Positions 7,667 through 15,364 of a stretch of DNA of 31,451 nucleotides are shown in pieces. Position 1 is the stretch's first letter; each line of letters opens with the position of its first letter. Made by a program: the position numbers and the translations under genes. A model generated the notes under the pieces. The model had not been told where the DNA came from. It made no database searches and saw nothing but the letters and a program-made list of their open reading frames with translations. The stretch comes from Prevotellaceae bacterium UBA6858. GTDB taxonomy: Bacteria > Bacteroidota > Bacteroidia > Bacteroidales > Bacteroidaceae. Location of the stretch: positions 11,275 through 42,725 of the forward strand of contig DKDC01000014.1 in assembly GCA_002451695.1 (NCBI GenBank). The letters are read 5' to 3'.

Positions 7667-8809
7667 TTAATAGTCTGTGTATTCGTCTTCCTCTTCGTCG
7701 GTTTCCCTGTCTGTCAAATCCACAGAGTCTTCCGCCTCTTCAAGTCCGGCAAGCAAGGAAACCTCACGGCGGCGGTGTACAAGGTGTTCCGTTTGTACGG
7801 CTTCAAGTTTGTTGCTTTCGCTGTTCAACTCTTCCCAAAGGGTGTCTTTAAGGACATCTATTCCCTTGTGGGCCACCGAGGATATGAACACCACGGGGAC
7901 ATCGATGTTTACGTGGGGCTTTATAAGCTCTATGGTCTCGTCGTCAACCGTGTCGCATTTTGTTATTGCCACAACGCGGTGCTTGTCGAGCATTTGGGGG
8001 TTGAACTGGCGCAATTCGTTCAGCAGTATGTCGTATTCCTTGTTTATGTCATCGCAGTCGATTGGAATTAGGAAAAGCAGCAGCGAGTTGCGCTCTATGT
8101 GGCGCAGGAAGCGGAGACCCAATCCCTTGCCTTGGCTTGCCCCCTCGATAATTCCCGGTATGTCGGCCATGACGAACGATTTGTCGTCGCGGTAGTTCAC
8201 GATTCCCAAGCTTGGCTCAAGCGTGGTGAAAGGGTAGTTTGCTATTTTGGGGCGTGCCGCCGACAGTGTGGATATCAGCGTTGACTTGCCGGCATTGGGA
8301 AACCCTACAAGTCCTACGTCGGCAAGGAGTTTTAGCTCAAGTATTACATTTCTTTCCTGCGCCGGCTCTCCCGGCTGGGCAAAGCGCGGTGTCTGCCGTG
8401 TGGCTGTACGGAACTGCCAGTTTCCCAAACCTCCGCGTCCGCCTTTCAACAGCATCACGACCTGTCCGTCATCGGTAACGTCCATGAGGTATTCGCCGGT
8501 GTCGGCGTCGTATGCCACTGTGCCGCACGGCACGTCGATGTAGCAGTCCTCGCCGTCTTTGCCGTGGGAGCAGTCTTTTGAGCCGTTTCCGCCGTTTCCG
8601 GCAAACACGTGGCGTTTGTAGCGCAAGTGTATCAGCGTCCAAAGGTTGCGGTTGCCGCGCAGGTATATGTCGCCCCCGCGTCCGCCGTCGCCTCCGTCAG
8701 GACCGCCCTTGGGCTGGTATTTCGCCCTGTGAAGGTGGACGGAGCCTGCCCCGCCTTTCCCCGAGCGGCAGTATATTTTTGCGTAGTCTATGAAGTTGCT
8801 TTCGGGCAT
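7667..8809 (-). CDS. obgE: GTPase Obg/CgtA, ribosome assembly
   Basis: 380 residues with the standard Obg layout. A glycine-rich Obg fold (about 1-160) has repeated GG motifs (GGPDGGDGGRGGD at 35-47). The G domain follows, with the P-loop GFPNAGKST (169-177), switch region YPFTT (192-196) and DIPG (216-219). The G4 motif is TKCD (283-286) instead of NKxD, a variant I associate with Bacteroidota Obg. The C-terminus is short and very acidic (about 358-380). Obg binds the 50S subunit and links ribosome maturation to growth and stress. It lies between adk (22 nt upstream) and pgeF, an arrangement seen in other Bacteroidales. Confidence 0.96.
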   Translation of the reverse strand: MPESNFIDYAKIYCRSGKGGAGSVHLHRAKYQPKGGPDGGDGGRGGDIYLRGNRNLWTLIHLRYKRHVFAGNGGNGSKDCSHGKDGEDCYIDVPCGTVAYDADTGEYLMDVTDDGQVVMLLKGGRGGLGNWQFRTATRQTPRFAQPGEPAQERNVILELKLLADVGLVGFPNAGKSTLISTLSAARPKIANYPFTTLEPSLGIVNYRDDKSFVMADIPGIIEGASQGKGLGLRFLRHIERNSLLLFLIPIDCDDINKEYDILLNELRQFNPQMLDKHRVVAITKCDTVDDETIELIKPHVNIDVPVVFISSVAHKGIDVLKDTLWEELNSESNKLEAVQTEHLVHRRREVSLLAGLEEAEDSVDLTDRETDEEEDEYTDY

Positions 8810-8831
8810 TCTTTAGCTTCTGGTTGCAGGG

Positions 8832-9401
8832 TTAAAGTTTGTCGATAACTTCGCTTATCTTGGCAAATATGTCGTCAACGCTTCCAACGCCCTCGATGTG
8901 GTAGTGCTTGCCGCATTTGCCGTACCAGTCAATCAGCGGTGAAGTCTGGTTTTTGTAAACGTCGAGGCGCTTGCGTATGGTCTCCTCGTTGTCGTCGCTT
9001 CTGCCCGAAACTTTGCCGCGCATTATGAGACGCTTCATAAGCTCCTCGTCAGGCACGTTAAGCTCTATCATGGCTTTCACTTCGGTGTCGCGCTTCGAGA
9101 GCATCTTGTCAAGGGCTTCTGCCTGTGCCACCGTGCGGGGGAAGCCGTCAAAAATAACTCCGCCGCAGGGGAGCATCTTGTCGAAAACCGAGGCGAGGAT
9201 GTCGGTCATTAGCGAGTCGGGCAGCAGTTTGCCGTCCTTTATGTAGCTGTCGGCTGTTTTGCCGAGTTCTGTGCCGTTCTTTATTTCGTTGCGCAGCACA
9301 TCGCCTGTTGATATGTGCTTGAAACCGTATTTTTCTACAATCTTGTCGCTTTGCGTGCCCTTGCCTGAGCCAGGTGCGCCGAAAATCACTATATTTTTCA
9401 T
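8832..9401 (-). CDS. adk: Adenylate kinase
   Basis: 189 residues, the short-lid form. The P-loop GAPGSGKGT is at 8-16, the AMP-site segment STGDVLR at 31-37, and DGFPRT at 85-90. The lid segment (about 128-147, RGKVSGRSDDNEETIRKRL) lacks the four-Cys zinc site of long-lid enzymes. It interconverts ATP + AMP and 2 ADP in the cytosol. It sits 20 nt after hpt and 22 nt before obgE. Confidence 0.97.
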   Translation of the reverse strand: MKNIVIFGAPGSGKGTQSDKIVEKYGFKHISTGDVLRNEIKNGTELGKTADSYIKDGKLLPDSLMTDILASVFDKMLPCGGVIFDGFPRTVAQAEALDKMLSKRDTEVKAMIELNVPDEELMKRLIMRGKVSGRSDDNEETIRKRLDVYKNQTSPLIDWYGKCGKHYHIEGVGSVDDIFAKISEVIDKL

Positions 9402-9421
9402 TTTTTTATGCTGTAATGTCT

Positions 9422-9967
9422 TTATTCTTCCACTATGTATATGTCCGGCAGGTTGCGCCCTTCCTGGTTGTAGTCCATGCCGTATCCCACAATAAAGTCG
9501 TTGGCTTTCATCCTGAAGCCCGCGTATTTTATTTCCACTTTCTCCTTTAGCCTTTCGGGCTTCACCACAAGCGACGCGACGCTCACCGAAGCGGGGGACG
9601 CTTTTTTTATGTCCTCAATGAAGGAGTGCATAGTGCGGCCGGTCTCAACGATGTCTTCCACTATCACTACATCGCGCCCTTCAAGGTCAACGTCAAGCCC
9701 GAGGACGTTGCTCACCTTGCCTGTGGATTGTGTGCCGCAGTATGAGGACAGTCTCACAAAGCGTATCTCGCACGGTTCGCCTATTGTGCGCAGCACATCT
9801 GCTGCAAACACGAAAGCTCCGTTGAGCATACACACGAATACGGGCTTGCAACCGGCAATGTCGCGCTTTATCTCCCTTGCCACACGCTCCACCTGCGCGT
9901 TTATTTCAGATGCGCTGTAAAGGAGCCTGAATTTTTTGTCGCTCACCGTAACCGTTTTGCCGTCCAT
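9422..9967 (-). CDS. hpt: Hypoxanthine phosphoribosyltransferase
   Basis: 181 residues, normal for bacterial HPRT. The PRPP-binding motif VVIVEDIVETGRTM is at 100-113, the flexible-loop SSY at 74-76, and a PRTase N-terminal segment VFVCMLNGAFVF at 43-54. The C-terminal FIVGYGMDYN (158-167) contributes to purine binding. It salvages hypoxanthine (and likely guanine) to IMP/GMP. It is the first gene of the seven-gene operon, with a -7 box 43 nt upstream. Confidence 0.95.
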   Translation of the reverse strand: MDGKTVTVSDKKFRLLYSASEINAQVERVAREIKRDIAGCKPVFVCMLNGAFVFAADVLRTIGEPCEIRFVRLSSYCGTQSTGKVSNVLGLDVDLEGRDVVIVEDIVETGRTMHSFIEDIKKASPASVSVASLVVKPERLKEKVEIKYAGFRMKANDFIVGYGMDYNQEGRNLPDIYIVEE

Positions 9968-10009
9968 ATTCTTGTATCGTTTTTATATGTCTTTTGCTGC
10001 GAAATCATG

Positions 10010-10017
10010 CAAAGGTA
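10010..10017 (-). promoter_or_regulatory. Candidate promoter -7 box of the hpt operon
   Basis: On the minus strand the sequence reads TACCTTTG, a match to TAnnTTTG, 43 nt ahead of the hpt start. No TTG at exactly 20 nt upstream was seen. The same TACCTTTG occurs before the GH2 gene (31135-31142). Confidence 0.5.
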
Positions 10018-10171
10018 GTGAATTTTGCAGAACCTGCGGCGCGTGGCTGTGTTATAAAACCTGAGTTCGGGATAAGAAAGCAAAAACATAAGCCCCCGGA
10101 TGTAAGACATCCTGCTTCCTGCGTTTTGCCACTGCCTAATTCCCTTTGAGGGTGCGGCCGCCGTCAAAAAT

Positions 10172-10340
10172 GCGTAACGTGCTGGTTTTCAAGGAAAAGA
10201 CGGTGTTGCGAAAGTGTGGTGTAACGAATTGCTTTTCAAGGGTTTGCAAAGGCGCGAAAAAAGTCTGATATAATTTTCCCCGCGTCTGATGTAGTTTTTC
10301 CTACATCAGACATAATTTTTATTGTTTCAGATATATTTTT
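10172..10340 (+). repeat. Dispersed palindromic repeat (copy C)
   Basis: The 5' arm runs from GCGTAA (10172) to ATAATT (10275), 104 bp, aligning with the other arms (GGTGTAACGAATTGCTTTTC at 10218-10237, TTGCAAAGGCGCGAAAAAA at 10244-10262). The 3' part has GTCTGAT at 10263 and again at 10284, 21 bp apart, then a perfect hairpin: TCTGATGTAG (10285-10294), loop TTTTTC, CTACATCAGA (10301-10310), then CATAATTTTT. It lies between the 3' end of the EamA gene and the hpt promoter, so the hairpin may also end EamA transcripts. Nothing else was found in 9968-10373. Confidence 0.8.
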
Positions 10341-10373
10341 TCGTATAGTCCGTCTGTGCGTTTCTTGCAGAGG

Positions 10374-11249
10374 TCATCGCCTTTCCGACCAATATACCCC
10401 CGCTATTATAAGTGCCATTCCCGCTGCCATTACCAATGTAACGGGTTCGCCAAGCACCACGGCGGACACGGATGCGGCTATGAGCGGCTGCAGGTACAGG
10501 TAATTTGACGAAGCCACCGAGCCTATTTGCCCTATCACCAAGTTCCATGCGACGAAGCACGCGCAGGAAGCTATTATTCCCAAGAACACGAGGTTGAACA
10601 CCACGGCGGGGTGGGAAAAGACGGCGGGCGGTACGTGGGGAGGGAAGAAAAGGGAGTATATTATGATTGACAGCAGGCCGTAGGCAAACACCTTGCGTGT
10701 GATGAACATCACGGAATAATGTCCGTACGCCCGCTTTACAAGGTGCTGGTAGAAAGCCCACATGAGCGCGGCGAGCAGCGCGAGGATGTCGCCGGCGAAT
10801 TTCAGATGCACGTGCGACCAGTCGTTGATTACCACAAGCGCCACTCCCACGAAAGCCACAAGCGAACCGAACACGAGGCGGCGCGTGAGCCTTTCGCCGC
10901 GCCCGAGCCAGATGGCAAGCAGGGCGATAAGCAGCGGGGTGGAGGAGACGAGAAGGCACACGTTGCCTGCGGAGGTGAACTGGAGGGCGGTGTTTTCAAA
11001 AAGGAAGTATGCCGAACCGCCTGTAACTCCCAGCGCAACCATCAGCATCTCGTGCCTTGCGTTTTTGCACCACAGCCTCTTGGGGGCGAAAGGGATAATG
11101 CCGATATAGGCAAGCAGAAAGCGGAGAAAGAATATCTCGGCGGGATGCAAGCCGTATGAAAGGAGAATTTTCGAGGACACAAATGTAACGGCCCACACGG
11201 CGGCGGTGAGAAGGGCCATTATGTGAAAGAGAACCTTTGACTTAGCCAT
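10374..11249 (-). CDS. EamA/DMT superfamily transporter
   Basis: 291 residues from the ATG at 11249; an in-frame ATG at 11297 would add 16 residues with no transmembrane character, so the later start, directly before the first helix, is preferred. It has two EamA repeats with about ten membrane helices. Repeat 1 includes AVWAVTFVSSKILL (18-31) and FFLRF, and repeat 2 begins near GDILALLAALMWAFY. Such proteins export amino acids, nucleotides or drugs, but sequence alone gives no substrate. It is a single gene divergent from the sigma-factor operon, followed by repeat copy C. Confidence 0.88.
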   Translation of the reverse strand: MAKSKVLFHIMALLTAAVWAVTFVSSKILLSYGLHPAEIFFLRFLLAYIGIIPFAPKRLWCKNARHEMLMVALGVTGGSAYFLFENTALQFTSAGNVCLLVSSTPLLIALLAIWLGRGERLTRRLVFGSLVAFVGVALVVINDWSHVHLKFAGDILALLAALMWAFYQHLVKRAYGHYSVMFITRKVFAYGLLSIIIYSLFFPPHVPPAVFSHPAVVFNLVFLGIIASCACFVAWNLVIGQIGSVASSNYLYLQPLIAASVSAVVLGEPVTLVMAAGMALIIAGVYWSERR

Positions 11250-11301
11250 AGTGAATGCAAACTTTCGGACGTGCGGCGGGCAAAGCCCTGCGGACACGTT
11301 G

Positions 11302-11309
11302 CAAAATTA
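11302..11309 (-). promoter_or_regulatory. Candidate -7 box of the EamA gene
   Basis: On the minus strand this reads TAATTTTG (TAnnTTTG), 52 nt before the EamA start codon. No TTG at 20 nt spacing is present. It shares the divergent gap 11250-11431 with the opposing promoter at 11380-11410. Confidence 0.4.
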
Positions 11310-11379
11310 CACAGAAAAGCCCGAAAGCGGCGGCTTTTGCGGTGAAATGAAAAAAAGTCGCGTTTTCACACAATAAAAC

Positions 11380-11410
11380 TTGTCCGCATGAAAAAGTATT
11401 CCTATCTTTG
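11380..11410 (+). promoter_or_regulatory. Strong Bacteroidota-type promoter of the envelope/sigma operon
   Basis: TTG (11380-11382), 20 nt spacer, then TATCTTTG (11403-11410) fits the primary-sigma consensus TTG-N19-21-TAnnTTTG. Start of transcription would be near 11417, about 15 nt before the first start codon. It appears to drive the five plus-strand genes 11432-14825, whose gaps are 15, 18, 48 and 19 nt. Confidence 0.65.
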
Positions 11411-11431
11411 TGGCAAATAAGTGATACGGAA

Positions 11432-11758
11432 ATGAAGCTGAACCGTTTTGTATTTACAATGTGTCTGGCTGCGGCGTTCGCTGCAACCCCTTCGGCAATG
11501 CAGGCTTTTGAGGTCGGCGCTGCGGGCATAGAGGAAGCGGTGGGCGAGGCAAAGATAACCGTAAACAACAATTCCGACAATCAGGAAGTGCGCGTGCAGG
11601 ATGCCGAAGGTCAGAGGCTGGAGGTTTACAATGTGCTCGGTGTCAGGGTGGCATCGTATCGCGTTGACAGCAACGACAAGACTTTTACGCTTGGGTTGCA
11701 GCGCGGGTGCTACATACTGAAGGTCGGGAAAGTTGTGCGCAAGACATTTATCCGCTAA
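11432..11758 (+). CDS. Small secreted protein: signal peptide plus sorting-domain-like C-terminus
   Basis: 108 residues from ATG 11432, just after the predicted transcription start; an upstream in-frame start at 11408 would fall within the -7 box. Residues 1-about 26 form a signal peptide (FTMCLAAAFAATPSAMQA). Residues about 42-108 follow the pattern of type IX secretion type A (Por secretion) C-terminal domains: LEVYNVLGVRVASY, a TFTLGLQRGCYILKV turn, and a basic end KVVRKTFIR. No cargo domain lies between. In normal T9SS substrates this domain is an approximately 70-residue tail on a large protein. It begins the operon, 15 nt before the L,D-transpeptidase. The sorting role is inference; it could be a free-standing beta-sandwich with another job. 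Confidence 0.65.
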   Translation: MKLNRFVFTMCLAAAFAATPSAMQAFEVGAAGIEEAVGEAKITVNNNSDNQEVRVQDAEGQRLEVYNVLGVRVASYRVDSNDKTFTLGLQRGCYILKVGKVVRKTFIR

Positions 11759-11773
11759 AGCCGCTTGTTCACA

Positions 11774-13324
11774 ATGAGACTTGTAGGAGGAATCGTGATT
11801 GCTTTCCTCTTGGTGTTTCTTGCCGGTTGCAGGAAGCACGGAGTTTTATATCCCTACGGAATTATTGAGTACAGTTATTACGACACGCTTCGTAATGCAA
11901 AGTATGCCATAGACGGGAAAAAAGTCGCGTGGTATATGGATTCTTTGCGCCTGTCCTCACGCGACACGGCTTTCGTGGATTTGTTTGTTGACAAATATTA
12001 CGCCTCGCGCCAGCCTTATTTGTGGATAGACACCAAAGGGGCGGACTGCCGTGTGGACAGTCTGGAGAAAATCCTGTCATCTGTGAGCGCGGACGGCATA
12101 AACCTTTCTTCTGTTTATCATCCCTATATAAAAAAGGCGTTACAGTGCCTTCGGAATTTTGATTTCAAGACTTGCGACATAAACCTGTGTCTTGCGCAGA
12201 TAGAGTATTATGCAACCAAAGGGCTTGTACGCTATGCCTGCGGTATGCGTTTCGGATTTGTTAACCCTTACAAGTTTTACAACCGCATGGATCTTGTGAA
12301 CGACGAGGACACCCTTTGCACGGATTTCCGCACGCTGTACGACACGCCTACGGAAACTCCCGGCAGGGAATACTTGTCAGGGCTGCTGGACGGCATAACC
12401 GAAGGCTCGTTCCCCGAAATGGCGGAAAAGGCTCTGTGCAGGGACGGCGGATATTTGAGGCTGCGCGGGGAATATCAGAAAAAGGAAATCGGAATTGCCA
12501 AAAAGCGGGCGATTGCTGTGAACATGGAGCGTTATCGTTGGCGCATGAAAAATGAAAGCGAAAGGAAGGAGGGCGGGAAATACGTGTGGATAAATCTCCC
12601 GGAGTTCATGCTGCGCGCTGTGGACGAGGAAAGCGGCGAGACGCTTGAGATGAAAGTGTGCGAAGGAAGCCTCAAGCACAAAACACCGCAGTTGGCGAGC
12701 GAAGTGGGGCGTTTGGAGCTGAATCCCGTGTGGACTGTGCCGCAAAGCATAATAAGCAGGGAAATCGCCCCAAAGCACGCCGAGGATGAGAGCTATTTCG
12801 AGCGCAACCGCATGAGGATAATCGAAAAGTCAACCGGCGAGGAAACAGAACCGTCTGCCGTAAGCGCGGAAATGCTAAGAAGCGGAAAATACAGCGTGGT
12901 GCAGAACAAGGGGGAGGGGAACTCTTTGGGCAGAATGATATTCCGTTTCAAGAACAATTTCGCAATATTCCTTCACGACACGCCTAACCGCGAGGCTTTC
13001 AACCGCACATTCCGCGCTGTGAGCCACGGCTGCGTAAGGCTTGAGAAGCCTCTGGAGCTTGCCGTGTTCATGCTGGCGGACAAAGACCCTCTTGTCATCG
13101 ACAAAATGAGGATTGCCGTTGGTTTGCCGCCCGAGAGCGAGGAGGGGAAGAGGCTTGCCGCAAAAGAGGATGCCCGGATTATGGGCCTTAAGACGTTCAA
13201 GCCCCCCGTGCCGCTGTACATAACGTATCTCACGGCTTATCCGGGCAGGAACGGAAACATTGTTTACACCCCCGACCCTTATGGCTACGACGGCAGGTTG
13301 CTGTCCGTTCTCCGTAATTATTAA
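11774..13324 (+). CDS. Lipoprotein L,D-transpeptidase (YcbB/YkuD type)
   Basis: 516 residues from ATG 11774; a TTG three codons earlier is less likely. The N-terminus is a lipoprotein signal with lipobox LAGC (Cys19), so the enzyme is membrane-anchored and faces the periplasm. The long N-terminal half (about 35-250) matches the scaffold region of YcbB-like enzymes. The YkuD catalytic domain (about 270-470) has an HDTPN motif at 401-405 and the nucleophile motif SHGCVRLEKP with H418 and C420. It forms 3-3 peptidoglycan cross-links or attaches molecules to meso-diaminopimelate. It lies between the small secreted protein and the ECF sigma factor (18 nt), suggesting production is tied to envelope stress. 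Confidence 0.92.
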   Translation: MRLVGGIVIAFLLVFLAGCRKHGVLYPYGIIEYSYYDTLRNAKYAIDGKKVAWYMDSLRLSSRDTAFVDLFVDKYYASRQPYLWIDTKGADCRVDSLEKILSSVSADGINLSSVYHPYIKKALQCLRNFDFKTCDINLCLAQIEYYATKGLVRYACGMRFGFVNPYKFYNRMDLVNDEDTLCTDFRTLYDTPTETPGREYLSGLLDGITEGSFPEMAEKALCRDGGYLRLRGEYQKKEIGIAKKRAIAVNMERYRWRMKNESERKEGGKYVWINLPEFMLRAVDEESGETLEMKVCEGSLKHKTPQLASEVGRLELNPVWTVPQSIISREIAPKHAEDESYFERNRMRIIEKSTGEETEPSAVSAEMLRSGKYSVVQNKGEGNSLGRMIFRFKNNFAIFLHDTPNREAFNRTFRAVSHGCVRLEKPLELAVFMLADKDPLVIDKMRIAVGLPPESEEGKRLAAKEDARIMGLKTFKPPVPLYITYLTAYPGRNGNIVYTPDPYGYDGRLLSVLRNY

Positions 13325-13342
13325 AACCCGCCGCAACACAAG

Positions 13343-13894
13343 ATGAAACGCGAGAATTTTGACGAGAAAACGTTGCAGGAAAGGCTTAACGACCCGCAAG
13401 GCAGGAGCATGGCTTTCGGTGCGCTTGTCAGGCGTTTGTCGCCGCAGGTGTATTGGCAGATACGCCGGCTTGTCTATTCCCACGACGACGCAAACGACAT
13501 AATGCAAAACGCATTCCTTAAAGCGTGGTCAAATCTCGACGCGTTTCGCGGGGAGTCGAAATTCTCCACATGGGTTTTCAGGATAGCCATAAACGAGGCT
13601 CTTTCGTTTTTGCAGCGCAAGCGCGACACCATATCACTCGACTCGCCCGAAGCGGCGGCTGTATCGCAGCTTGAAGCGGACACATATTTTAACGGCGACA
13701 AGGCGCAGCTTGAATTCCAGAAGGCCATAGCCTCGCTCCCGGACAAGCAGCGGCTCGTGTTCAACATGAAATATTTTGACGAGATGAAATACGAGGAGAT
13801 AAGCAATGTGCTCGGAACGTCGGTGGGTGCGCTGAAGGCCTCATACCACATAGCCGTGGAAAAAATCCATGCAAAATTAAAGGAATCGGAATAA
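13343..13894 (+). CDS. ECF-type RNA polymerase sigma factor
   Basis: 183 residues, typical for an ECF sigma factor. Region 2 (about 25-95) contains DDANDIMQNAFLKAW (48-62), FRGESKFSTWVFRIAINE (68-85) and the basic end of region 2.4. Region 4 (about 125-180) contains LPDKQRLVF and the helix-turn-helix EEISNVLGTSVGALKASYH (151-169). The linker lacks any extra domain. The next gene (48 nt) encodes a single-span membrane protein fitting an anti-sigma factor. The regulon cannot be read directly; being cotranscribed with a cell-wall enzyme and a CpxP-like protein suggests envelope stress. Confidence 0.95.
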   Translation: MKRENFDEKTLQERLNDPQGRSMAFGALVRRLSPQVYWQIRRLVYSHDDANDIMQNAFLKAWSNLDAFRGESKFSTWVFRIAINEALSFLQRKRDTISLDSPEAAAVSQLEADTYFNGDKAQLEFQKAIASLPDKQRLVFNMKYFDEMKYEEISNVLGTSVGALKASYHIAVEKIHAKLKESE

Positions 13895-13942
13895 ACCTTT
13901 CGGCATCCAAAACGTCTAACAACTGTAAGCAAAAGAACCGTC

Positions 13943-14335
13943 ATGAAAAAAGAAGAGGAACTAAGGAAGATGTTCGGCAGGGAAAATCCGTTTTCCGTGC
14001 CCGAAAACTACTTTGATGGTTTTGCCGACAAAATGCGGGAACTTGTCAGCAAAGAGCCTGTCGCGCCGCACACAGCGGAGCGGGAGGACAGGCGTACGCT
14101 GTTTGTCAGAATGAAGCCCTACCTTTATCTGGCGGCATTGTTTGCCGGATTGTATTTCAGCATAAATGTGGTAAAGTACAGGCAGAGTATTGCGGACAAG
14201 TCCAAAGCGGAAAGCGTGGCGGTGGCAAACAACGCAAACTCCGAGGACGCATATATAAACGAGGTTTGCGAATATGCGGGAATAGACAAGGATCACATTT
14301 ACGCTTATGCAACCGGGCAGGATTATGGCTATTAA
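13943..14335 (+). CDS. Probable anti-sigma factor (single membrane span)
   Basis: 130 residues: a cytoplasmic N-terminal part (1-57) with NPFSVPENYFDGFADKMRE at 15-33, one membrane helix at about 58-77 (MKPYLYLAALFAGLYFSINV), and a short periplasmic tail. The F-x-VPENYFDGF motif is common at the N-terminus of small Bacteroidota proteins encoded after ECF sigma factors. No zinc-binding ZAS motif (HxxxCxxC) is present, so this is not a classical anti-sigma factor. Assignment rests on topology, the motif and its place between sigma and the CpxP-like gene. Confidence 0.65.
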   Translation: MKKEEELRKMFGRENPFSVPENYFDGFADKMRELVSKEPVAPHTAEREDRRTLFVRMKPYLYLAALFAGLYFSINVVKYRQSIADKSKAESVAVANNANSEDAYINEVCEYAGIDKDHIYAYATGQDYGY

Positions 14336-14354
14336 ACAACAAAACCGTTCATAT

Positions 14355-14825
14355 ATGAAACGTTTCAGACTTACCATATTGTTTTCGGTGCTGCTCACAG
14401 CCGTGTGTTTCGCGGACGAGTTTCAGGACCGCCCCCGCTTTTCACCGCAGGAGTTCATGCAGAAAAGGGAGGAGTTTATCATTAAAAAAGCCGGGTTGTC
14501 GCCGACAGAGGCCGCAGGCTTTTTCCCTCTGTACCGCCAGTTGGAAAAGGAGAAGATGAAGATAGACAGGAAAGTCGGCGGCTTGGTTCACAAGTCACAC
14601 GAGCAGGGAACCGACGAGAAAGAGGCGCAGGAAATAATAAGCGAGATAGACAAGTTGCAGCTGCAAAAGGTGAAACTCGAAAACAGCTACCACCAAAAAT
14701 ACAGAAAGGTGATTTCCGCGCAAAAAATATTGCGCGTGTTCCAGGCGGACTGGCTTTTCAGCCGCCATGTGCTGAAGCAGATGTCCAGACCGCATCGTGA
14801 AGGCGAGAGACCGCGAAAACAATAA
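14355..14825 (+). CDS. CpxP/Spy-like periplasmic helical protein
   Basis: 156 residues from ATG 14355; an upstream in-frame start (14307) would overlap the previous gene and lacks the signal. Residues 1-20 form a signal peptide ending CFA-DEF. The mature part is nearly all helical and charged: FSPQEFMQKREEFIIKKAGL (29-48), LSPTEAAGFFPLY (48-60), then a long Lys/Glu/Gln helix (62-125). This is the layout of Bacteroidota Spy/CpxP-type periplasmic chaperones, including those described as sensors of ECF sigma factors. The start is 19 nt after the anti-sigma gene. It may bind misfolded envelope proteins and modulate the anti-sigma factor; both are inference. Confidence 0.7.
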   Translation: MKRFRLTILFSVLLTAVCFADEFQDRPRFSPQEFMQKREEFIIKKAGLSPTEAAGFFPLYRQLEKEKMKIDRKVGGLVHKSHEQGTDEKEAQEIISEIDKLQLQKVKLENSYHQKYRKVISAQKILRVFQADWLFSRHVLKQMSRPHREGERPRKQ

Positions 14826-14873
14826 GTGCGGCGGCAGGGCGCAGTAAACGCCGGCATTTACGCAAAACATGCA

Positions 14874-14919
14874 AAACCCACAGGCAGGATTGTTGTTCCC
14901 TGCGTGTGGGTTTCTTTTT
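14874..14919 (+). terminator. Intrinsic terminator after the sigma operon
   Basis: AAACCCACAGGCAGG (14874-14888) pairs, with one mismatch, with CCTGCGTGTGGGTTT ending at 14913, followed by CTTTTTG. It lies 48 nt past the CpxP-like stop and before repeat copy D. Confidence 0.8.
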
Positions 14920-14950
14920 GCTTCCCGGAATTACAGGAAAAAGGCGAAAA

Positions 14951-15112
14951 GCGATAAAAATTTGATTTGCAGAATGATACAGTTGCTGTGGGAGGTATGT
15001 GTAAGCATTTGCTTTTCAATATGTTGCAAGGCGGCGAAAAAAGGTCTGATGTAATTCGAATTACATCAGACATAATTTATTCTACATCGGATGTAGTTTT
15101 TCCTATGTCCGT
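14951..15112 (+). repeat. Dispersed palindromic repeat (copy D)
   Basis: The 5' arm runs from GCGATA (14951) to GTAATT (15056), the same length as in copies B, C and F. Shared blocks are ATTTGCTTTTCAA (15007-15019), TTGCAAGGCGGCGAAAAAAG (15024-15043). It leads into a perfect 26-bp palindrome at 15045-15070, two 13-base arms TCTGATGTAATTC and GAATTACATCAGA with TTCGAA at the centre. Then comes CATAATTT and a second hairpin CTACATC-G-GATGTAG (15082-15096). The ACATCAGA and ACATCGGA half-sites are 22 bp apart. It lies between the sigma-operon terminator and the DASS promoter. Confidence 0.82.
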
Positions 15113-15235
15113 TTTGGTTTCTGAGGTTTCTGTGGTTTTTTCCGTGCATTGCTTTTTTGTTGCCGCTGCCAACGGTGTAAAAAATCAATATTGGCGGGTA
15201 AAACGCCGGCAAATCCAACTTTTCACGGATTTTGT

Positions 15236-15266
15236 TTGGCGTGTATCGGGTAAAATCCTAAATTCG
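15236..15266 (+). promoter_or_regulatory. Probable promoter of the DASS transporter gene
   Basis: TTG (15236-15238), 20 nt spacer, TAAATTCG (15259-15266). The spacing is exact; the -7 box has TTCG in place of TTTG. Transcription would start near 15273, giving a leader of about 90 nt. Along with the terminator and repeat D this accounts for the gap 14826-15364; 15113-15235 shows nothing further. Confidence 0.5.
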
Positions 15267-15364
15267 TGGCGCAATAACGCTGCAGGGCGTTTCTGCATCT
15301 GTGCGGAGGCACAAAAACAGAGAAGTAAATTATTCACTAATTAAAAATAACAAAACAAAGTACC

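Noticed and set aside
10327..10959. 210-codon minus-strand frame overlapping the EamA gene
   Set aside because: Same-strand alternative frame; extremely rich in Arg, Ala and Pro, as expected from an out-of-frame reading of a membrane protein gene.
11403..11410. A sigma-specific (ECF) promoter in front of the envelope operon
   Set aside because: The visible element is the housekeeping-type TTG-N20-TAnnTTTG. An autoregulated ECF site may exist but I could not identify one.
15001..15110. CRISPR array or integron attC site as an explanation for the repeated palindromes
   Set aside because: No regularly spaced identical repeats with unique spacers, no cas or integrase gene, and the copies are kilobases apart.
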